Assembly: GCF_009017415.1 (NCBI RefSeq) | Contig: NC_092407.1 | Coordinates: 434,001-498,000 of the forward strand | Reading direction: 5' to 3' | Source of the DNA: Aspergillus flavus | Taxonomy: Eukaryota > Ascomycota > Eurotiomycetes > Eurotiales > Aspergillaceae | DNA: 64,000 bases | In this document: one piece after another, positions 1-14,745 of the stretch | Layout: each line of letters opens with the position of its first letter | Numbering within the stretch: the first letter of the stretch is position 1 | Made by a program: the position numbers and the translations under genes | Notes under the pieces: model-generated | What the model saw: the letters and a program-made list of their open reading frames with translations, nothing else | Database searches by the model: none | What the model was told of the DNA's origin: nothing

Positions 1-1306
1 TGACCATGGATTGGTAGTACACCCAAGGGAAGAAGTCTTTCTTCAGATGATAGAATGCACGGCGAGGAGTGGCTTGGTCGATACCGAACAGGTTGCCAAA
101 AGTCTCCTTGGGCTGCCCGCCGTACTTGAATTCAGCCAAAAGAACCTTGCCGTACTCAGTCAGCAGAGGACAGGAAGTATAACCGTCATAGTTTCCTTCG
201 GGCTCCTTGCCTTCCATTGTGGAAAGCAAACCACGAACAAGAATGGGTGATTGGGAAGTAATTGCGGCCGCCGTCTTGGCTGTAGGAAGACTGGAGCCAT
301 CACCCGCAGACCAGACGTTAGAGAATTTCTTGTGACGCAGGGTGCTATCATCGACATCGACAAAACCAGCCTCGTTCGCTAGAGGGCTGTTCTTGACAAA
401 TGCGTGGGGTCCCATCTTGGGTACAACATGCAACAGATCGAACTGCTTCTTGACCTTCTCCTGACCATCGAGACGAGCAAAAGTGGCTGTGTTGCCTTCG
501 ATGGCGACGAGGTCATGCTGGAAGAGTCCCTCGACGCCCCTTTCCTTCCGCAGAGCCTCAAGTGTAGCACTGTACTTGGGCACACCAAACATGGCCGGGA
601 GAGCAGTGGCAAAGCTGATATTGATAGCAGAACTGGAGGGGTTGCTGGGATCGTACAGGCCGGCTCTCTTCCAATGGTCCAATGCGAGCCACATGACCTT
701 TTGCGGCGCACCTGCACATTTGATCACACCGGCAGGTTGGGTGAAAAGAGCAACACCTTTCTCGAGTTTTTGGACAGTGCGGAAGACTTTGTCGCAAGTG
801 TTGTAACCATAGATAGTAGAGACAAGAGAGTCGGGAGACTCCAGAGCCTCGGGCAGACCCTCAATGCTACCATAGTTGATGTTAATGCCGGGAACCACAA
901 CCAGCTGTTCATAGTTGACCTTGTCGCCATTACCAAGAGTGACAAGATTCTCCTCAGGGGAAAACGTGGACACGCTGTCGTTGTAGAATTTGAGCTTAGG
1001 GTCGACCAGACTGTTCATTGGCCTGCGCAACTCCTCCTTGGTTTTAAGACCACCGCCAACTAGAGTCCATCCGGGCTGATAATGATGCCACTCTGCAGGG
1101 TCGATAACAGCAATATCGTCTTGAGTAAATTTGCCAGAGTGAAGAAGCTGATGGCTGATAGACAGACCAGCCGTACCACCACCAACTACCACGACCTTGT
1201 GGTTCCGAGAAGCAGAGCTCACTGGTGAAGCTGTTGCGAAATTGCGTGCTGCTGGAGCTTTTTGGGCAGCAGCGCAAGCTGCCGACGTTACTCGAGTGCG
1301 GAACAT
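1..1306 (-). CDS. Sulfide:quinone oxidoreductase, mitochondrial (3' part outside window)
   Basis: Oxidises sulfide at the mitochondrial inner membrane, passing electrons through FAD to ubiquinone and sulfur to an acceptor. The frame is open from the ATG at 1306 to the window edge with no intron, about 435 residues visible. The N-terminus is Arg/Ala/Ser-rich and fits a transit peptide. A dinucleotide-binding motif VVVVGGGTAG lies at about residues 38-47. Family cysteines are visible in YGYNTCDKV, KCAGAPQK and YDGYTSCPLLT; the first and last fit the redox-active pair of the eukaryotic (HMT2/SQRDL) type. Its divergent neighbour is a persulfide dioxygenase, the next enzyme of the pathway. Only the extreme C-terminus is missing. 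Family assignment is very secure. Confidence 0.93.
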   Translation of the reverse strand, partial: MFRTRVTSAACAAAQKAPAARNFATASPVSSASRNHKVVVVGGGTAGLSISHQLLHSGKFTQDDIAVIDPAEWHHYQPGWTLVGGGLKTKEELRRPMNSLVDPKLKFYNDSVSTFSPEENLVTLGNGDKVNYEQLVVVPGININYGSIEGLPEALESPDSLVSTIYGYNTCDKVFRTVQKLEKGVALFTQPAGVIKCAGAPQKVMWLALDHWKRAGLYDPSNPSSSAINISFATALPAMFGVPKYSATLEALRKERGVEGLFQHDLVAIEGNTATFARLDGQEKVKKQFDLLHVVPKMGPHAFVKNSPLANEAGFVDVDDSTLRHKKFSNVWSAGDGSSLPTAKTAAAITSQSPILVRGLLSTMEGKEPEGNYDGYTSCPLLTEYGKVLLAEFKYGGQPKETFGNLFGIDQATPRRAFYHLKKDFFPWVYYQSMV

Positions 1307-1674
1307 GTCTAGAAATGAATGGTGCTCAACGGAAAATGATAATTAGCTTGTAAGAAAAAAAGTAGTTAAAAAGACAAACGGCAAGATCACTTTAAAAAGA
1401 ATGGGAGAATGGCCGTCGGTGGTGAATGGAGTAACACCGGGGAGCGATGGATAAGATTATCAAGAAGGCGGAACAAGTTTGATCGCCGACTGCTCTTTAT
1501 GTACCTGACAGCACGTGGACCGGTCGGCGAAGAATCGGACGGTCGCAGCGCTTGCCACTTCCCGCATTCGGTGGACCCCGGGAACCCTAACTTGGATAAC
1601 CTTAAGTATTTGTAAATCCCCTTCTCTGTACATATCCCATGCTTTCTAATGTTCCATCATAACACAAAATCATC
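1307..1674. promoter_or_regulatory. Shared divergent promoter region of the sulfide-oxidation pair
   Basis: These 368 bases separate the start codons of the two divergent sulfide-oxidation genes and must hold both promoters. No clear TATA box was identified for either direction. Co-regulation is inferred from the arrangement. Confidence 0.6.
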
Positions 1675-2928
1675 ATGAACTCCCTTAGAGCTTCCCAGGC
1701 TGCTTTGGGCTCACTTGAGCCAATGGCCAACTCGATCCGAGCCACAACTCTTAGGAGGCCGCTCCGTTCTCTTTGCCAACATGCCAATATGAGGGCCTCA
1801 TATACCACCAAAACCTACTATTTACCCATCAGTGCTGATTTTCGAAGAGCTTCACTGAAAAACAAGTTGGATGAAAGACGTACATTATCATGTAATAACT
1901 CACCGTCTTCACGCTCTATTACGACCAAAATCCCACAAGCTGTGGCCCGAGGCCGAGCTTCGTACAGCACGGAAGCCACCGCGGCCGGGGAGCCTACCAT
2001 TCACGCCGTGTTTGAGACGAAGACAGGTACATGGCAATACGTGGTCGCTGACCCATCCACTTTGGCTGCTGTCATCATCGACCCAGTCTTGGATTATGAC
2101 CCAGCCAGCCAAGCCGTTACCACCTTCGCTGCCGATTCACTACTCTCATTGGTCAAGGAAAAGGGTTACAAGATCGACAGGATCTTGGAGACTCATGCCC
2201 ATGCAGACCATCTCACTGCAGCGTCTTATCTCCAAAGTCGCCTTACGCAGGAGCATGGCCACAAGCCGTCGATCGGCATTGGCAAGCGTATCGGCCAGGT
2301 GCAGAAATTATTCGGTCGGAGATACGCAGTTCCACCCGATGAATACAGTGTTGTTTTTGACACACTATTTGACGATGATGAGAAGTTCAAGATTGGAAAC
2401 TTGGTAGCCACAGCCATGCACCTGCCCGGGCACACTCCAGACCATTTAGGCTATAAAATTGGAGGTAAGGGTCTCAATACAACCACTCCCGAGTTCCAGA
2501 TATGCTGACAACTCTCAGATAATGTATTCTGCGGGGATTCTTTATTCCACGCGGATATCGGTACTGCGCGTTGCGACTTCCCTGGCGGAAGTGCACGCAG
2601 CCTCTTCAACTCCGGGCGTAAGCTTCTTAGTTTGCCGGACCACGTAAAAATCTGGACAGGCCATGATTATCCACCGGAGGGTCGCGCAACCCCGATACCT
2701 TGGCTGAGTGTGCAAGATCACAAGAGCCAAAACAAACACCTGAGGGACGGTATCACTGAGGAGGAGTTTGTGTCTCTGCGGCAGGAGCGAGACGCAAAAT
2801 TGGCAGAGCCAAGATTGCTCCACCAGTCTCTCCAAATAAACATCCGGGCAGGACAACTTCCGAAGCCAACGGAAGCTGGGCATCGGATGCTTCACGTGCC
2901 GCTAAAACTTGGAGATGTTAAATGGTAA
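1675..2928 (+). CDS. ETHE1-like persulfide dioxygenase (metallo-beta-lactamase fold)
   Basis: Predicted to oxidise glutathione persulfide to sulfite in mitochondria, the step after sulfide:quinone oxidoreductase. Two exons, 1675-2464 and 2519-2928; the 54-base intron (GTAAGG...CTCAG) restores the frame and gives 399 residues. Metal-binding motif THAHADH is at residues 173-179, LPGHTPDH around 250-256, then CGDSLFHADIGTARCDFPGG and TGHDYPP after the junction, the full metal set expected for the ETHE1 class. The N-terminal 100 or so residues are basic and Ser/Thr-rich, longer than usual; a later ATG at 1735 is possible. No rhodanese domain follows. Paired divergently with the quinone reductase at 1306. 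Confidence 0.9.
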
Positions 2929-6895
<3,967 letters not shown>

Positions 6896-7733
6896 CGATA
6901 TTGAATTTAATGAGCGATGCAATAAGATTAGCGCTGTTTGTCTATGTTTATTGATATTGGACTGTACAGGGGAATAAACCCAAACGACGATGACCAGGTT
7001 ATGTTGATAGACCCTGCATGTGTATCCATTGATTTTATTTGTTTTCACTTCTAACCATTGCGATTATGTTTGTGGCGCGATGGATGCGTATGTGATCTAG
7101 AGATACAAACAATATACATCAGCATTAAAACTGGTCTTGGACCTTCAATAATCCGTCTAATTCTGGCAACCTTTTACACCATCACTCAGACTTGAGTCTA
7201 AAGCTACGCACGTACTACCTCGCAGGGCATACAAAGTGAAATGTCACGCCGTCGCAAAGCATAACACAGCAAACATGACATTTTCCAAGGACTGATGTGC
7301 GAGGAGTGTTCGCCATAGTCATACCCATGTTCAATCATGTCATTGCGCTAGGTAGATCTCCCGCATGGCTGGTCTATATTAAGAACGCAGCATCTCGTAC
7401 ATCCGAGTATACTTAGGGGGTGGGGAGGTTCAAGCCGTACCTTAATATGTTAGCTCTCCACACGGATGTCTTGGCATGCTTTATTTAGTTCTCGGCAGGG
7501 TGGATGCAGTGGATGGATCTCGATGAAGCGTCCATGATCCACATCTCCACCCGAAGTGGAATAGGCAGCAGTGGCTGAGCCCTCGTTATCTTCATCCGTC
7601 CTATTTTAGGCACAGGGCCCATGCTTCCTCCAGGAACAGCGTTTATACTGGTCTATTAATTCATATAGGTGGACTCCGTATAAATATGTCCAGAGAAGAA
7701 CCCACACAGTGAGATCAAGCCTTTCCCAGGATC
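6896..7733. other. Intergenic region upstream of Zn2Cys6 regulator
   Basis: About 0.8 kb with no supported gene. It contains the 3' region of the flavoprotein gene and the promoter of the regulator starting at 7734. Confidence 0.6.
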
Positions 7734-10373
7734 ATGATCAACATGAGAAGATCTGAGGGCAACCAACCGACTCAAAGTAATCGAGCTAACAGGCGGTCTC
7801 GGGTAGCCTTGGCCTGTGATATCTGTCGTCTGCGAAAGTCACGGGTAAATATATATCCCTATCCTTAGACTGCATGTGTAGGCTGACACATTTCTAGTGC
7901 GATGGCATTCGCCCCAGTTGTTCTGCGTGTGGTCGTTTGGGGTTTGAGTGTGTATATACTACCCCAAACCATAGCCAGAATGTTATCATTCAGAAAGAGT
8001 TTGTGACGCGCGCATTAGTCCAACTGTGGAGGCGTTGTTTGTGGGGCTGATCATGTTATAGGTATTTCCAAGCGCTGGAAGATCGTGTTAAGAGCATAGA
8101 AGAAACCCTAGCCTCCATGAAGGATGACTTTGGGGCGTCGATTTCTTCACAGACCTCCGACATTGAAGTTAAGGGCGCTATGAATGATACAAATAGCCCA
8201 GTCCAGGGTATAGGGTTAAGTTATCTTATCGATGAAAATGAACCTGGATTTCTTGGTATATATGACATATGTTTCCTTCTATTCGAGTGCCGATTAATTA
8301 ACGGGTGTGCAAAAGGCCCTTCATCAAACGATCACTTCCTGCGTTGTTTATGCTATGCCATTACACAGGGAAAGGATATGCATTTTATAACTACCTCTAC
8401 CACGGAGTCTTACGTGGGCTCCTCCCAAACTCAATATCCAACTCCAGCCTCCGAAAGAAAACAGCCATCGGAGGTAAATATCTTTGCACTCCCACCAGCC
8501 AACGAAATGACGGAACTTGTCCAGAAGTTTTTCTTTCAAATTGGGATCTTGTTTCCTTTCATATACCCGGTTACGTTTCTAGAGACATACAGCCATTTGC
8601 TCAAGAATGGTTGCTTAAGTGTGAGTCGAAAATGGCTGGCACTTCTAAACTTGACTTTCGCCACGGTTAAACTATCTATAATCCCGAACAGGCAGTTCTT
8701 TGCAACATACATTGCCCAATCTGATGTTTATTACCAACGGGCAGTAGACCTATTCGGCGAGCAAGTATTTAACGGCGAGAACATCGAAGATGGTGAGTAG
8801 TCCTCCGTGTCACTAAATGGCATGATACAGGCTCATTGTCCACCGCAGTGCAGTTCCTGCTCCTCCTAGGCCAATATCTTCATGGGAGACATAAGCCTGG
8901 ACAGGCATGGACGGTGCATACTTTAGCTGTTAAGGCAGCCTTTAAACTTGGCCTCCACTCGCAAAATGCTCTGAAAGATATGCCCGCGCTGACAAAGGAG
9001 GCGCGCAAACGCACCTGGTATGGGTGTGTCATGATCGACAGGTATATGTTCCTGGATAATGCCTATTCCCCTGATGTCAACATTGGCAGGCTGAAGCGTC
9101 CGTGCGATTCAGGTTATTGAGTATGACACTTGGAAGACCAGCCGCCATACCAGACTGCTACGTAAAGCTCGAACTGCCTGCGAACCACGAATGCATAGAT
9201 ACATCCACTATCATGGACAATACAACAGCTGACCTTAGTGTTTCCTGCCTCAATTCTACTATGTAAGTTCGCCGATGCAGCAGGCTACACCTATTATACT
9301 AAACGAAGGACTTAGTGTCCTATACAAACAACTCGCAACCATCATTGACATACTATTCGACCACAATCTGGACACTGGCACGTCTTTAAGTATAAACGAG
9401 ATTATTTCACACATTTCGACAATGGAGGATAACCTTTGCGCTTGGCAGATATCACTCCCCCAAGGTCTAACCATTCTCTCGGCTGCAGGATTACGTGATG
9501 AGCAGCAGGAGCCGATCACCAACGCTGAATTCTTCTCAAGAAAGTTCTCTGTTATGATTTCATTACGATACTACAATATCCGTACTCTTCTCCATCGTCC
9601 AACACTGGCCAGTATGGTTGAAACATGCCGCCATACAACCGATGACCAGGGATCTCAGACGCTTCCCCTAGTTGGACTTCACAGCTTGGAGATATGCACT
9701 GAGTCAGCAATTGCCACTATAGATATAATATATGAATTAGTCCATGCCTCCGATTGGCGAGCTAATCTTCTAGAGACCTGGTGGTTCTCGCTGCACTATG
9801 GTACGTGTGCACCAGCAAGCCTGTTTTGACTCTCCATTCTTTCTCAATCTAATGTAGGTATAGTATTCAACGCGGCATTAGCTATCATAGGCGTGCTGTG
9901 GCTCTGCAAATCAAACTATGTGTTGGGTCTCGCAATGGAACAACTGGCGACAAATGCGAGGATGTATCCTGACCGTGCCATTGCAGTACTGTCTCAGCTA
10001 GTGTCTGGTGACGCCGTTACAGATCGATGTCGGAATATTCTTCAACAGTTGACAAAGCTTCTCAATGATCATACCAGTGAGATAATGTCCTCTCTATGAT
10101 CATGTAACATCCGCGATTGCTAACGCGTATGAGGGATAAGGACAAGGAGACGTGTTCCTGGACCAGTTGACATCACTCCAAGGCCAAGATAGTATGTCGG
10201 AGACGCTAGATCCCCTATCTCACGGCAGCTATCATTCGATACATAACGTGCGTTTCAACGCCTCTATAACTATTGAGGATCTTCTGGCCTTATCTAGTGG
10301 AACAGGGATGTTACCTAGTGTCCAATGGCAGGGGCTTACTTCTATGCAGGGTTTCGACGTAGAAGGGCCATAA
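7734..10373 (+). CDS. Zn2Cys6 transcription factor with fungal-specific TF domain (nine exons)
   Basis: Nuclear binuclear-zinc regulator. Proposed exons: 7734-7844, 7898-7998, 8062-8255, 8316-8792, 8849-9041, 9113-9262, 9316-9800, 9858-10076 and 10141-10373; the sum is 2163 bases, 720 residues, with no internal stop. The zinc cluster CDICRLRKSR/CDGIRPSCSACGRLGFEC shows all six cysteines and is split by intron 1 before the third. A short coiled linker (YFQALEDRVKSIEETLASM) follows. The middle-homology domain shows typical signatures: GPSSN, IEDVQFLLLLGQYL, ARKRTWYGCVMIDRLLSMT and LGRPAAIPDCYVKLELP. The last intron is needed to skip a stop at about 10097 and enters a C-terminal exon ending in GFDVEGP. 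The 8256-8315 intron is the least certain, because its length is a multiple of three. Target genes are unknown. Confidence 0.88.
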
Positions 10374-10532
10374 TCAATGTACATAATTGCTACTCAAACC
10401 AAGAAAATATTGAGACCCCAAAACCAATGGTAATACGATACCCTTGAGAAAGTCCTACAGAATAATAGAATTTTACTTCACTTAAGTAATATTGCCTCAT
10501 CATTCCATTGCGTCAACTATTCCTTCAAAATT

Positions 10533-10931
10533 CTAATCCTTCTTCGCAGCATACTCCTCATCAGTAACCGGATCAAGCCAAATAGTCTTCCCCAACCCCA
10601 CAACAAAATGCGTCATGATACTCCCATCATCAGCACCATGCCAGTGAGTCGTTCCCGGGGGAGCCCAGATCAGGTCTCCCATCTTGATGCGACGTGGCTC
10701 ACTACCCTTATCGCAGATCCAACCGGACCCGGCCACAACCTTCAGAAATTGCCCTCCTGGGTGGGTGTGCCAATGTGTCCGCGCACAGGGAGTGAAAGTC
10801 ACATTGGCCATGGAGGTGGTTTCATCCGTATGAAGCGTGTCGAAATAAACTTCGCCCGTGAATATGGTGGTGGGTTTGAGGGTTGTTTGGCTGCCTTGGG
10901 AGGAGCTGGAGATGATGATTGTTTCGGGCAT
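10533..10931 (-). CDS. Small single-domain cupin protein
   Basis: Intronless, 132 residues, the usual length for a one-domain cupin. Metal-binding cupin motif 1 is visible as THWHTHPGGQFLKVVAGSG (residues about 52-70) and motif 2 as GDLIWAPPGTTHWHGAD. The His-rich sites suggest a bound metal. It resembles cupins encoded beside carboxymuconolactone-decarboxylase-type enzymes in bacteria, but no such partner is here. It is convergent with the regulator ending at 10373, about 160 bases away. The reaction is unknown; no signal peptide, so probably cytosolic. Confidence 0.8.
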   Translation of the reverse strand: MPETIIISSSSQGSQTTLKPTTIFTGEVYFDTLHTDETTSMANVTFTPCARTHWHTHPGGQFLKVVAGSGWICDKGSEPRRIKMGDLIWAPPGTTHWHGADDGSIMTHFVVGLGKTIWLDPVTDEEYAAKKD

Positions 10932-12499
10932 TGTTGGAATTTCACCACGAGGCGTTGAATGGAGTTTCTTTTTGAACTGTTTAGTTCTAGTGTTAGAGCT
11001 TTAGGATATTTGAAGCGTCCGGATGGAAGGTAGTTGTTGACTTATTTCATGCGATGTTGGTGACTGACCTTTTGGATGGGATATTGGTCACTTACATAGA
11101 TAAAATGCTTAGATTCGCGGGGTTCCTGTTGTTGGGAAAGATGGGCTTTTATAGGATTTATTAGCATTGACCCCTCGGCACAATTAACAAATAGCTATGC
11201 CGTCCGAAATTAATTATGGAGTATAACCTGACGATCTATGTAATCTGCAGCTCACTGTCGGACTTGGCGGGTTTACGGCACTTTAACAGGTGGGTTAAGG
11301 CCGACGGATGACGGATGATGGCAACGCGGGGTTTACGGGGTGTAGAGCCCTAATCTAATCTGTTTCTGTTTCGAGTACTTGATATAGAGGAAAAGGATAA
11401 AAATCACTTTATTAGTATTCTATTCTACCACTCAGTTGATAATATGACATCTTCGTCCTTGCCTACATATCCTTACCTAGTTAACAGACTATCTGTCCTG
11501 TATAGTAGATCTACCCTTCCCCTTCAGCCTTAGGCCTAGATTTACTAGTTAATACTAAACACTTTCGATATCATCTATACTCATCATGATACCAGCGTAA
11601 AGGATAGCAACATGAAACACCGCTACTGTGACGTATTTAACCCCAACCGCGATGAATATCAACTTTAGAGGCGATAAGAGATGAAGCTTTTATGTTAGCG
11701 AAAGCAAGACCATGGGGCAAGGATTTTAGTCCAGCGAGTGAGGCTGCAGAATTTCCACCAGGGCTACATGGCACGAAATGATTAAAAGCCGTTAAAGTGT
11801 CAGAGTAGCTAGCTTTCTTGGTTTAAAACATCCCAACTGTCGCTTTCTAGCAATATTCAGTTGTACGACATATATATATTTTGTGTGGAGCTCCACTGCA
11901 ACAACGTGGTCGTGCCAAGCATATGCCAGGTAGCCTTCATTACATGGGCGCAGATCGTCAAAAAAGCGTCAAATAGGCTAATATACAGTGATGCAAGACC
12001 TTCCGTCGGGACTACTTTGCTCTAGAAATTAAGCACGGCGGTACCGGTCACATATCGATGTCAATTTATTTGGTCTTTACAAGTTGCATTTCCATACGCA
12101 CCGTCTGTCAACGAGAGACATAACAAGAAGAGAAGAGAGAACAGAGAGCCCTAATTTCCCGTACAAGTGCACTGATGGCGATACATTTGGAGGCAAATAA
12201 TGGATTGGAAGTGAAGAGTGAAGCTAGCAAAATGCAGAATCCCAGCCTTGTCTGCGGACACCAACACGTATATCCCGTAATTGAAGCCAATCAATCAAAG
12301 CCACGCACGCGCATGTCTGGACGATGTGGATACGAAAATAACCTTTTCTTGCTCAATTCCGTCGCATTTGTTAGTTCATATGACTATCATCTACCTTCGT
12401 ACATATTCTTATTATGCTCTGTTGCTGTCACTCTTTTCTTTCTTGCCATTCTCCTCTTTCCTCATTCCAGATGTCTACCAATAGCCTCTGAGCAATAAA
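10932..12499. other. Long intergenic stretch, no gene recognised
   Basis: About 1.57 kb. Parts (11.4-11.6 kb and around 11.87 kb) are AT-rich with TA runs. A 107-residue ORF at 12175-12498 has no family features. Old repeat remnants are possible but I could not identify one. Confidence 0.5.
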
Positions 12500-13356
12500 A
12501 TGGAAACTCTCGTAAGCTATGGAGTTACCTACCTAATAACGAACAACTCCACATTAGCAACCTTGGCTGCTGCTGTCTACGGACTCTTACTCAAATCATC
12601 AACGAAACGTCTCTCTGTCCGCGCTGTTCTACTATGTCAATCACCGGAGTATTCCTTGACCAAATCAGACATCGACGAATTCTTATCTAGTTCTTGCGGA
12701 AGAGATACTTGCGAGTGGTCATGCACATGCACTAGCGTTGACGAAAACTACAAAGGACCAGCAATGAAAGCTGTTCATGTAAGCCTATACTCGTCTCACT
12801 CGTTTGCCTCGCATCTTATAGAACATTGGCAAAGGATCTGTACTATCGTCATGGAGAGTGGCTAATAATCAAATACCAGATTGATCTCGAACACGAAAGC
12901 ATGTTATACGATGACTCGCTTCGTGAGCTTCCAATTCGTCAACTAAGCAGTAAGCTTGTTGGCCTGCATACATTCAAAGAACATCGCTTCCGGATCGTAC
13001 CTGAACGGGCGGGCGAGGACACAGATGATGTTGGTCAGCTTTTTAGTAGCTGTCTTGTACTGGTGCATTTAAAGGATATCTATGAACGATGCTATGGGGA
13101 TGATTCGGGCGACGATGAACGATACTCGGAGTAAGTGAAGTATAGTGGACTATCTCTTTGCGGCATAACTGACCATAATAGTGAAAGGATTCTCTGTTTT
13201 CTGCAGAAGTTCACAGAAGAGTACAGAGTATATCTGGAGTCACTTTCAGATGAAAAGGTCTCTGAGATTCTTGGGGTTATCGAGGATCCTAAGTTCGGAT
13301 GGATGCTCAATGAGCTTAGGAAACGGCGTACGAAGAGCACTATGAGGCAAGGGTGA
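12500..13356 (+). CDS. Uncharacterised protein, three exons
   Basis: Not recognised. Exons 12500-12778, 12835-13130 and 13182-13356 join through introns of 56 and 51 bases (GTAAGC...AAAG and GTAAGT...AATAG) to 249 residues without stops. The splice-consistent reading supports a real gene. The N-terminus has a hydrophobic stretch (about residues 18-32, LATLAAAVYGLLL), possibly one membrane segment. The middle is cysteine-rich (about residues 68-80). The remainder is charged and ends with a basic tail (LRKRRTKSTMRQG). A nearer acceptor at 12821 breaks the frame; the one at 12834 keeps it. It may be a lineage-specific gene. Confidence 0.55.
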
Positions 13357-13781
13357 CTGTAACATCGAATGACGTGCAAATCTAGTCGAATAATGATTTT
13401 TGATGTGATTATACCTCTACCTTTTCACATGTCTCCGGCACTGTGTGCGCTGCTGCCAGCGATATTGATGTGCACTCTCGGATTAACCGCAACCTCTACC
13501 TGATGGTTGAATATGATTAATGCGCTCGAACCTACGGTGCCGAAGTGACAAAATCAAACCCTTCAGTATTAAGTGACTACAAAGCATCTAAATACAGAGA
13601 GATCAGGAGGTTATGTATGCTGCAAGGGTTACTCACTGCTCTACCTATAACAAGCAGTTTGGAGATGAGTTATATGTTACATAAAGCTATACATAAGTGG
13701 AGATATGTTTATATCCTCGGGCTGTCCATCGTAAGGTTCACAACCATTATATTGGATGATTGACGATTGCTACCCAGGGGG
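13357..13781. other. Intergenic, nothing recognised
   Basis: About 425 bases holding one 72-residue ORF with no family features. Confidence 0.5.
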
Positions 13782-14745
13782 TTACCTTGGCCTATCGCAA
13801 CCGTTAATCCTCCGTCTCTTGATATGGCCAGAGCTTGGAAAATAGCTCTCTCTGAGTTTCGTCTTGAGCCAACCCAATGAAATCTCTTTTATTTTCTGAC
13901 TAATTTTAACCGCAGCTTCATAGTCCTCGGATCTAATCATGCCATCGTGAGGAAGGAGTGCTTGATCATGGAGTATTGTGAGCAGCTGCCCAACACCATC
14001 AATGTTCTCTTCTTCCTCCGAGTAGAGCTCGAGGTCAGTTTTCGTGACTTGAACTGGACAAGTCAGCCCGCTGTCCGAGGAGATCTCTTCCCAATAAGCA
14101 GCAAGCACAATAAGCGACTGTCGAAGGAAGAAAAGGTTTCGCCTTTCCCATACACCGGTTACCACACAAGCCGTCTTCTGTTGAAGGACAGCCCAGTGAC
14201 GCGGTGCTCGTTTGTATACCTGAGCTTCGCAGTATATATGCATTGTCTCGCTCTCTAAGTTCTTCTGGATCTCATTCTGCTCTTCTTCGCTGAGACTGTC
14301 GAAATTTTCGGGCTTCTGTGGAACGACCTAACCCTCCCGGACAGGCCCGGTGTGTTGAACCATCCTCGGAACGCCGGACTGGTAGAACAAAGGGGCAACG
14401 CACGCGGATTGCCAGTCTATTATACTTGTAATCTCATGGGTATTAGGGTCCACGAATACATTGTCCAAATGAAGATCTGGGTGCCACAGGACATTTGAAC
14501 TTGCTGCTTCGGGTACGTGTTAGACAGTTAGCACCCATATGTGTGGACTCAGCTCATATAACACTTACAGTATCTGGAGCCATCGCTAACATCTAGAGCG
14601 GTTCGAATGAGCTCTTGGAGATCAAATCTCACATAGCGTTTGCTGAGCTCCTTTTGCTCATCGCACCCAGGTATCCGGCTAATGAGCAAGCCGGCATAGC
14701 CAGTATAAATGGTGCTATACTCTTACAGCCATCGGCGCCTCATGT
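13782..14745 (-). pseudogene. AIM9-like (APH-fold) phosphotransferase, decayed
   Basis: Reading the minus strand gives clear pieces of the fungal AIM9/aminoglycoside-phosphotransferase family. An N-terminal piece (ISEEDLYRYMRRRWL, then KELSKRYVRFDLQELIRTAL) joins, across about 60 bases, directly to the catalytic loop WHPDLHLDNVFVDPN and metal-binding IIDWQSACVAPLFYQSG. It ends in a normal-looking C-terminus (RAPRHWAVLQQK onward) at 13782. The central ATP-binding lobe is absent, an apparent internal deletion. In-frame stops occur at 14723-14725 (TAA) and 14328-14330 (TAG, after GPVREG, where the family usually has Trp). The open C-terminal 153 residues alone cannot form an enzyme. Confidence 0.75.

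Noticed and set aside
404..1063. 219-codon plus-strand ORF
   Set aside because: Lies antisense to the sulfide:quinone oxidoreductase, whose minus frame has clear family motifs; the plus product has none.
8793..8830. 38-base intron in the first regulator
   Set aside because: Too short; the acceptor at 8848 gives a 56-base intron and the family-typical IEDVQFLLLL.
13545..13763. 72-codon plus-strand ORF
   Set aside because: No family features, no splice partner, and low-complexity hydrophobic composition.
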